A DNA stretch of 11,970 nucleotides, taken from positions 47,918-59,887 of the forward strand of contig DBZX01000066.1 in assembly GCA_002311335.1 (NCBI GenBank). Direction: 5' to 3'. The translations under genes were made by a program, and so were the position numbers. Below the pieces are notes generated by a model, which was not told the origin of the DNA, did not search any database, and saw only the letters and a program-made list of their open reading frames with translations. Below, one piece after another: positions 7,169 through 11,970 of this stretch; the first letter of the stretch is position 1; the number at the start of each line of letters is the position of its first letter. The stretch is from a bacterium UBP10_UBA1149 (GTDB lineage Bacteria; Desulfobacterota; Binatia; UBA1149).

Positions 7169-8236
7169 GTGGAAGACAAACTGACAACTGCCCGCGCAGT
7201 GGCGGATCGGACGAACTCGCGGACGCTCGAAATCGACTGGCTCAAGGGCCTGGCCATAATCGGTGTCATCCTCATTCACGCGGCACCGCTCAGGGGCACC
7301 GTTGTGCACGAGTACCTGATAAACAGGGCGGTGCCGGTTTTCCTGGTGCTGTTCGGCATGAACGCGGTCACCTGGTGGCGGCACCGCAGCGGCGAGCCCT
7401 TCGGGGCTAATCTGCGCCAGTGGTATGTTTCGCGCTTCCACCGACTGGCCCTGCCCTGGTGGTCGGCGCTGGCGCTGTGGTGGTTGTTCTCTTTTGCATA
7501 CGCGACATCGACTACCCCGCCTCCGGCGCCGCGTTTCCTAGTGGCGACTTTTCTGGGCTACGCGCCCTGGGTGGGCACTTCATGGTTCGTTACCGTGGTA
7601 ATCCAGCTCATCGTTGTGTTCCCACTGCTGTACTGGCTGCTCCTGCGCCTGGGGCCGATCATGGCAGCGGGGCTGGCTGGCCTGGCAACCGTGGCCAGTC
7701 ACCTGCTGGTGCTGCACGTACTGGGCTTCATGCAGGTTTTGCTGCTGCACTCTGCCCCCGAGGGTGCATTTTACTACATGCACGTTTTCGGTCCGCAGTA
7801 CCTGTGGCCCGTTGTATGCGGGGCTTGCCTGGGCCTGTCCGGGTGGCAGCAACGGCCGCGCTTCCTTGCGGTGGCGGCCGTGACCTGGGTGGTCGGCGTG
7901 GGGCTTCACGCCCGTATGGGCGATACGGCGGTTACAGCTGCAGCACTGATGAGCCTTTTGGACGTGCCCCTGACCCTGCTGCTGCTTGCAGGCCTGGCTG
8001 TTTTCAAGCGGCTACCCAGCGCGGCTGACCTGCTGGCCTGGTGCGGTGAGCATAGCTGGGGGATTTATCTCGGGCAGATGGTTGTGCACACATCCCTCCT
8101 GACGGTGGGCTGGTGGGGGCCGCTCGAGGAAGTCGTCTTGCGGCGCTGGGCTTACGCGGCCGCGCTCACGGTTGGAGCGGTGGGCCTGGTAGTCATGGGT
8201 AACGCCTTGCTGCGGCCAGGGACAGTACGTGACTGA
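7169..8236 (+). CDS. Acyltransferase_3 (OafA/YrhL-like) membrane O-acyltransferase
   Basis: A 355-residue integral membrane protein with about ten helices. The first helix carries the family signature as EIDWLKGLAIIGVILIHA (residues 21-38), with D23 and the conserved His at 37; in OafA-type proteins this His is needed for transfer. A second family mark is the arginine-rich SRFHRLALPWW just before the next helix. The C-terminal motif WCGEHSWGIYLGQMVVH fits the family's late S..IYL.H helix. Members move an acyl group, usually acetyl, across the inner membrane onto exported sugars. Length is normal for a stand-alone Acyltransferase_3 without an SGNH tail. An in-frame ATG at 7115 is the alternative start. 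It reads divergently from the GT39-like gene, perhaps from its own promoter, and ends 21 bp from the converging GT-C/HEAT gene. Its place next to glycan genes suggests O-acetylation of the same glycan; the acceptor is inferred. Confidence 0.88.
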   Translation: MEDKLTTARAVADRTNSRTLEIDWLKGLAIIGVILIHAAPLRGTVVHEYLINRAVPVFLVLFGMNAVTWWRHRSGEPFGANLRQWYVSRFHRLALPWWSALALWWLFSFAYATSTTPPPAPRFLVATFLGYAPWVGTSWFVTVVIQLIVVFPLLYWLLLRLGPIMAAGLAGLATVASHLLVLHVLGFMQVLLLHSAPEGAFYYMHVFGPQYLWPVVCGACLGLSGWQQRPRFLAVAAVTWVVGVGLHARMGDTAVTAAALMSLLDVPLTLLLLAGLAVFKRLPSAADLLAWCGEHSWGIYLGQMVVHTSLLTVGWWGPLEEVVLRRWAYAAALTVGAVGLVVMGNALLRPGTVRD

Positions 8237-8257
8237 CCGCCTACTTCGGCCGGGAGA

Positions 8258-11200
8258 TCAGTCCAGGCGCCGCCGCAACATGGCCAGGGCGCGTCCGGCC
8301 ATCTCGCTTACGTCGGTGTCCGAGTCCAGGTGGGCAAGCGCCAGGTGATCTGCGTGGCCGGCGTTTCCGGTTCGCCCCAGCGCCCAGGCTGCGGCCAGTC
8401 GAATGTCGGGATCTGCGTGACTCGACATCAGCACCAGTTCGGTTGCTGAGCGGGGTCCACCGTAAATCGAGGCCAGCCAGATCGCGCTCTCCAAGCGGGG
8501 TCCCTGGCCAGCGTGAATCATGTCGGCGAGCAACTGGTCAGCTTCGAGAGTTTTTTTCAGCAGGTCTTCGGCCAGTCGCACCACCATCCTGTCGTCAAAC
8601 AGCATCAGGTTATAAGCGGTGTTCAGGATATCCGATTTTTCCGCGCAGTCGTAGCGCACCATCGTGCGCAGCGCGAGCAGGCGCAGGGCCAGGTCTGCGT
8701 TTCGGGAGATAGCCGCGAGCGATGGCCTGCAAGCGATCTTCCGGCCTGGCGACGAGTGCTCCAGTGCTTCTGCTCCCAGCGTGACAGCGTAGTATCGCAG
8801 GGGGCGACCGGCCGAGGGGTCGTCCAGCCATTGCAGAACGCGGTTAAGCTGATGGCGGCTGAGGTCCTGTTGACCGCTATCGTTCGTGTTCGGTGGACTA
8901 CCAAACCAGAAAGAACCGTTCACGTGGCGCGAAGCTGTCATGAACAATCCTCGCTGCGCCGCCAGCGCCGTGGCTATATCTGGTGAGTCCACGAGGCTGA
9001 GCAAGGCGGGTGCAGAGTCGGCGGCCACGCCTCCCCCTACGCTGCGCAGCGCCAGGATGTTCTCCCGGGGCGACAAAGACCTCCCGGCTACCGCGGCGAC
9101 AAGATTACGCGCGACGGTTTCATCGCGGGCGTACCTGTAGGCCCACACCACCTGGTTTCTCACGGCCTGGTCGGGGTCGCCGAGCAGCTTGCTCAGCGGC
9201 GGGTAGTCGCTGCCCAGGTGAAAACCCTCAAGCTGTTTCACCGCCTCCAGTCGCACCGCGGCGTCGGGGTCGGTCAGGCGGCCCTTGAGTTCCTGGTCGA
9301 GCTCGTAGGGTAGGGCGGCTTCTATGCTGCTGCGCGGCAGGTCGGGGCCATCTCCCGCCGGCCCCAGGGTCTTGTGGGTAAGCACAACGTAGCGGCCGAA
9401 GCGGGCGTAAGGACGGTAGTTGCTTTCGATGTAGTGCTGCAATTGGAAGTAGTAGAGGGCCGCCTGCGAGAAGAACAATGGGTGCCAGTGGTAGACGACG
9501 ACGAATCTCGGTGGCGCCGCGTCGAGGTCGGAGATGACCTCGGCCTCTACCTCGCGGCCGGGCCAGCCGGGAAAGAAATAGCCATGGCGGGTTGTATTCG
9601 GGCGACCGGCCAGGAACGAGACCACGTCGAGTGACGGAAAGGTAAAGATACGTTCGTCTTCGGTGGTGTTGTTCCTGACGAACTTTACCAGGGCCGACAG
9701 GTCGCCGTAGGTGGCGGCTGCGCCCACGTTGTTCCATATGGGCGCGCGCTCGGAAACCAGCCGTGTGGCCTGCGGTCGCGAGGGCAGGCCGCCGTCCAGG
9801 TCAACGATAGCGTCCAGCGAGTGGCCGGCCCTTATAGCCCCGATCGCAAACAGCGGCGCAAAAATCAGCGCGGTTATGGTCGCCGCGGGCAGTAGCCTGC
9901 CGCGGCCCTGCTCCCAGCGCCTGGTCAGGCCCGCCAGCAGTACCACCCCCAGCAGTATCGATACGGGGGCCGAAGTAACCCAGTGCATGAAGTCGGTCCT
10001 CGGGTAGATCTGCATGTAGAGAAAGACGGCGCCGGTGACAAGCACGGTGGCGTTGAGCGAGGGCGCCCGACAGTGGTCGTCGGTGCCTATGCTGCGGGCC
10101 CACACCCACAAGCCCAGCCAGTGGGCCAGGATGACGGCTGCAAAGGCCGACGGCTCTACTAGCGACATGACCGCGTTGTAGAAACCCTCGGGCATTGGTC
10201 GGCCGGCCAGAAACAGGCCACCGGCAACACTTGCCAGCGCGGCGGCCAGCAGCAGGAACATGTCGGTAGGCATGACCCGGCGTGCAACCCAGCGTGGCAA
10301 CGCACGCGCGAGTATCACCAGGCCCAGGCCTGCCAGGGCACCCAGCAGAACCGGGGGGTGCGAGATGAAGTAGAACTTTTCGAAGTCAGCCCCGAAGAAC
10401 AAGGCCCGTTCGAGAAAACGCTGCGGGCCCAGCATGCGGTAGTAGTAAATCATCCACGGCGCGTTGACGGCCAGGAAAGACAGCGCGAGGGTGGCTGCGC
10501 ACATCACCAGCGACGGCATTTTTCCCTCGGGCGCGGGCACCACGGCGGCCCTCCACGCTACCAGCAGCGAGGCCACGGCAGCCGGTGCGAGCAGTATCCA
10601 GAACTCGCGCAACCCGGCCCTGCCGCCGAACACCACCGCCAGCCCCAGCAGTATGGCCAGCCACCAGCCCCACCACAGCAGGCGGTTGAGCCTGACCTTC
10701 CATCCAGCGGCATCGGGTGCGCCCTGCATGGGCAGTACGGCCAGCGTCACCAGCGACGCGGCCGCCAGTTGAAACAGACCCACGTTGGGCTTGAAGGCAA
10801 AGTTGATACCCGCCAGCACGCCCGTCAGCAGTAGCCAGCGCAGGCCCTTGCCCTCGCCGAACTTGAGCAGGGCGAGCATACCCCCCAGCCACAGCGGCAC
10901 GTTGTACCACACCGGGTAGGGGATGTTGGAGGAGGCAAACTGGCCCGGGTGAATGGGTACCGAGGCGAGGTAGAGCAGGGGCGCGGCCAGCGACAGCCAG
11001 CGTCGACGGGTGAGCTGCCAGCTCAGCAGGTAAAGCAGCGCCATGCTGACCGCCAGCGTGGTGGCCAACACCCAGCGCCCGGCCAGCAGGGAGTGTCCCG
11101 AGGCTTTCATTACGGCGCCGTGCAGCAGGTAAACGCCCGGCGTGTAGCCGATGTGGAAATCCTGGTAGAGACGGTCGCCGGCGGCAAAGCGCGACATCTG

Positions 11201-11323
11201 CGATACCAACGCGCCCTCGTCGGCAAAGTTGATGCCGTAGTCTACGAAGGATCCGAAGTACAACAGGCCGAGCGCGAAGCTCAGTATGGCCATGCGGTAT
11301 GGACGGCTGGTCATGGTTGTCAT
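8258..11323 (-). CDS. GT-C-like multi-pass membrane protein fused to a C-terminal HEAT-repeat domain
   Basis: A 1021-residue protein. Residues about 10-500 form the membrane core. After helix 1 comes FADEGALVSQMSRFAAGDRL with D35-E36, the position of the acidic catalytic pair in GT-C glycosyltransferases, then HIGYTPGVYLLHG. FKPN at 177-180 and YPRTDFMHW at 440-448 are shared with the paralogue at 1-2139. A soluble domain (about 510-660) contains FTFPSLDVVSFLAGRPNTTRHGY. From about 675 to the end are HEAT-like helical pairs, clearest at 680-700 (LTDPDAAVRLEAVKQL), 712-733 (LGDPDQAVRNQVVWAY) and 968-985 (SHADPDIRLAAAWALG). A polar insert near 796-820 interrupts the array. C865 and C893 are the only cysteines of the repeat region. 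The fused length is far above a typical GT39 protein of 500-600 residues. AGGG at 11331-11334 sets the ATG at 11323. It follows the sulfatase gene by 23 bp, suggesting co-transcription. Sugar transfer outside the inner membrane is inferred; the repeat domain's partner is unknown. Confidence 0.85.
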   Translation of the reverse strand: MTTMTSRPYRMAILSFALGLLYFGSFVDYGINFADEGALVSQMSRFAAGDRLYQDFHIGYTPGVYLLHGAVMKASGHSLLAGRWVLATTLAVSMALLYLLSWQLTRRRWLSLAAPLLYLASVPIHPGQFASSNIPYPVWYNVPLWLGGMLALLKFGEGKGLRWLLLTGVLAGINFAFKPNVGLFQLAAASLVTLAVLPMQGAPDAAGWKVRLNRLLWWGWWLAILLGLAVVFGGRAGLREFWILLAPAAVASLLVAWRAAVVPAPEGKMPSLVMCAATLALSFLAVNAPWMIYYYRMLGPQRFLERALFFGADFEKFYFISHPPVLLGALAGLGLVILARALPRWVARRVMPTDMFLLLAAALASVAGGLFLAGRPMPEGFYNAVMSLVEPSAFAAVILAHWLGLWVWARSIGTDDHCRAPSLNATVLVTGAVFLYMQIYPRTDFMHWVTSAPVSILLGVVLLAGLTRRWEQGRGRLLPAATITALIFAPLFAIGAIRAGHSLDAIVDLDGGLPSRPQATRLVSERAPIWNNVGAAATYGDLSALVKFVRNNTTEDERIFTFPSLDVVSFLAGRPNTTRHGYFFPGWPGREVEAEVISDLDAAPPRFVVVYHWHPLFFSQAALYYFQLQHYIESNYRPYARFGRYVVLTHKTLGPAGDGPDLPRSSIEAALPYELDQELKGRLTDPDAAVRLEAVKQLEGFHLGSDYPPLSKLLGDPDQAVRNQVVWAYRYARDETVARNLVAAVAGRSLSPRENILALRSVGGGVAADSAPALLSLVDSPDIATALAAQRGLFMTASRHVNGSFWFGSPPNTNDSGQQDLSRHQLNRVLQWLDDPSAGRPLRYYAVTLGAEALEHSSPGRKIACRPSLAAISRNADLALRLLALRTMVRYDCAEKSDILNTAYNLMLFDDRMVVRLAEDLLKKTLEADQLLADMIHAGQGPRLESAIWLASIYGGPRSATELVLMSSHADPDIRLAAAWALGRTGNAGHADHLALAHLDSDTDVSEMAGRALAMLRRRLD

Positions 11324-11346
11324 GATTCTACCCTATTGGCTCTCGG

Positions 11347-11970
11347 CTACTGCATATATCCGAGGGCGCGGAGCTTTTCGTGGGTGATAGGGTCGATTTC
11401 CGTGGGCGCGGTATGCGTCTCGTGCTCCTCGTTGCGTTTCCGGTAGCCGTTGACCGCTTCGTGGTAGGCGGCCACGAGATCGGCCTGCGAGGCGGCTATA
11501 TCGCGAAGCTCGCCGGGGTCTGCCCTGCGGTCAAAGAGCTGCCTCGCGCCGGTGGCCGCCGACTCTATGTAGGTGTAGCGTTCGTCGCGCAGGGCCACGC
11601 CGTCGTAGTTGCAGTCCATGTTGGCCATTGCCCAGATGTCGAAATCGGCAGAATCCAAACCCCGGCAGGCGCCCATACTGCTGCTCAGCTCGCTGAAGAC
11701 CGGTTGGTCGGCAGCAGCCGGGTCGAGAGGATTCGCAAGCAAGGGCGTGAGATCGCGGGCCGGGGTGTTGGCGAAGGGTGGTGGCATGCCCACCAGTGAC
11801 GCCACTGTCGGCCCCACGTCGCTCAGGCCCACCGGCGCTGACACGCGCAGGCCAGCCGGCACGCGACCGGGCAACCTGAAGATCAGCGGTACCTGCAGGG
11901 CCTGGGTGTGCAGGGTCTCACCGTGGCCCATATAGCCGTGCTCGCTGAACTCGTCGCCGTGGTCGGAGGT
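11347..11970 (-). CDS. Sulfatase-family hydrolase, C-terminal part (5' partial)
   Basis: The frame is open to the right edge, so only the last 207 residues are seen; the ATG at 11931 is internal. The visible part begins TSDHGDEFSEHGYMGHGETL, the metal-binding and active-site region of the sulfatase/alkaline phosphatase superfamily (DHG, EHG, GHG), followed by LQVPLIFRLPG, the usual VPL strand. Further on, LRDERYTYIE, RQLFDRRADPGELRDIA and the terminal LRALGYMQ match the C-terminal subdomain of arylsulfatase-like proteins. The cysteine or serine that becomes formylglycine lies upstream of the window, so true sulfatase activity cannot be confirmed; a phosphodiesterase or phosphoglycerol-transferase-like role remains possible. 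No signal peptide can be judged. It is 23 bp upstream of the GT-C/HEAT gene on the same strand, so the two are probably one transcript. Confidence 0.85.
   Translation of the reverse strand, partial: TSDHGDEFSEHGYMGHGETLHTQALQVPLIFRLPGRVPAGLRVSAPVGLSDVGPTVASLVGMPPPFANTPARDLTPLLANPLDPAAADQPVFSELSSSMGACRGLDSADFDIWAMANMDCNYDGVALRDERYTYIESAATGARQLFDRRADPGELRDIAASQADLVAAYHEAVNGYRKRNEEHETHTAPTEIDPITHEKLRALGYMQ

Noticed and set aside
1..11323. Recent inversion or recombination between the two GT-C-like paralogues
   Set aside because: Only short protein anchors match by eye and the DNA is strongly diverged, so they are not long inverted repeats.
10949..11446. Plus-strand open frame of 165 codons across the GT-C/HEAT and sulfatase junction
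   Set aside because: It is antisense to two well-supported genes and has low-complexity Gln/Arg composition.

Overview
This window is a GC-rich (roughly two thirds by eye), densely coding stretch of a bacterial chromosome. It looks like part of a cell-surface glycan assembly and modification locus in a Gram-negative-like organism. High GC, GTG and TTG starts and the gene families would fit a deltaproteobacterial, myxobacterial or similar environmental lineage. There is no rRNA or marker gene, so the taxon is an inference only. I see no tRNA, rRNA, CRISPR array, insertion sequence or integrase.

Layout: (1) A plus-strand cluster occupies 1-5365. It begins with the 3' part of a multi-pass GT-C-like membrane protein with a short helical tail. 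A class I SAM methyltransferase (2184-2978), a Wzx/MOP-type flippase (3009-4460, TTG start) and a zinc-ribbon SAM methyltransferase (4457-5365, GTGA overlap) follow. The gaps are 44 bp, 30 bp and a 4-bp overlap, so they read as one operon. (2) A convergent GT39-like membrane glycosyltransferase lies on the minus strand (5384-7048). (3) A divergent promoter region (7049-7168) separates it from a plus-strand membrane acyltransferase of the Acyltransferase_3 family (7169-8236). (4) A minus-strand pair fills 8258-11970. It holds the C-terminal part of a sulfatase-type hydrolase running off the right edge and, 23 bp downstream, a 1021-residue GT-C-like protein fused to a long C-terminal HEAT-repeat domain.

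Likely joint role (inference): an undecaprenyl-linked glycan is methylated in the cytoplasm and flipped by the MOP transporter. It is then modified outside the inner membrane by the GT-C-like enzymes, which typically use polyprenyl-phosphate sugars, and by the acyltransferase. The sulfatase-family enzyme may act on the same or a neighbouring substrate. No soluble GT2/GT4 glycosyltransferase, Wzy, Wzz or nucleotide-sugar gene is visible, so the locus must extend beyond the window or rely on genes elsewhere.

The least ordinary item is the pair of paralogous proteins at the two ends of the locus (1-2139 and 8258-11323). They share an aligned membrane core and soluble domain. Both carry a helical-repeat tail, very short in one and about 350 residues in the other. 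I recognise no named family with this architecture. Nothing else here strongly suggests an undescribed system.
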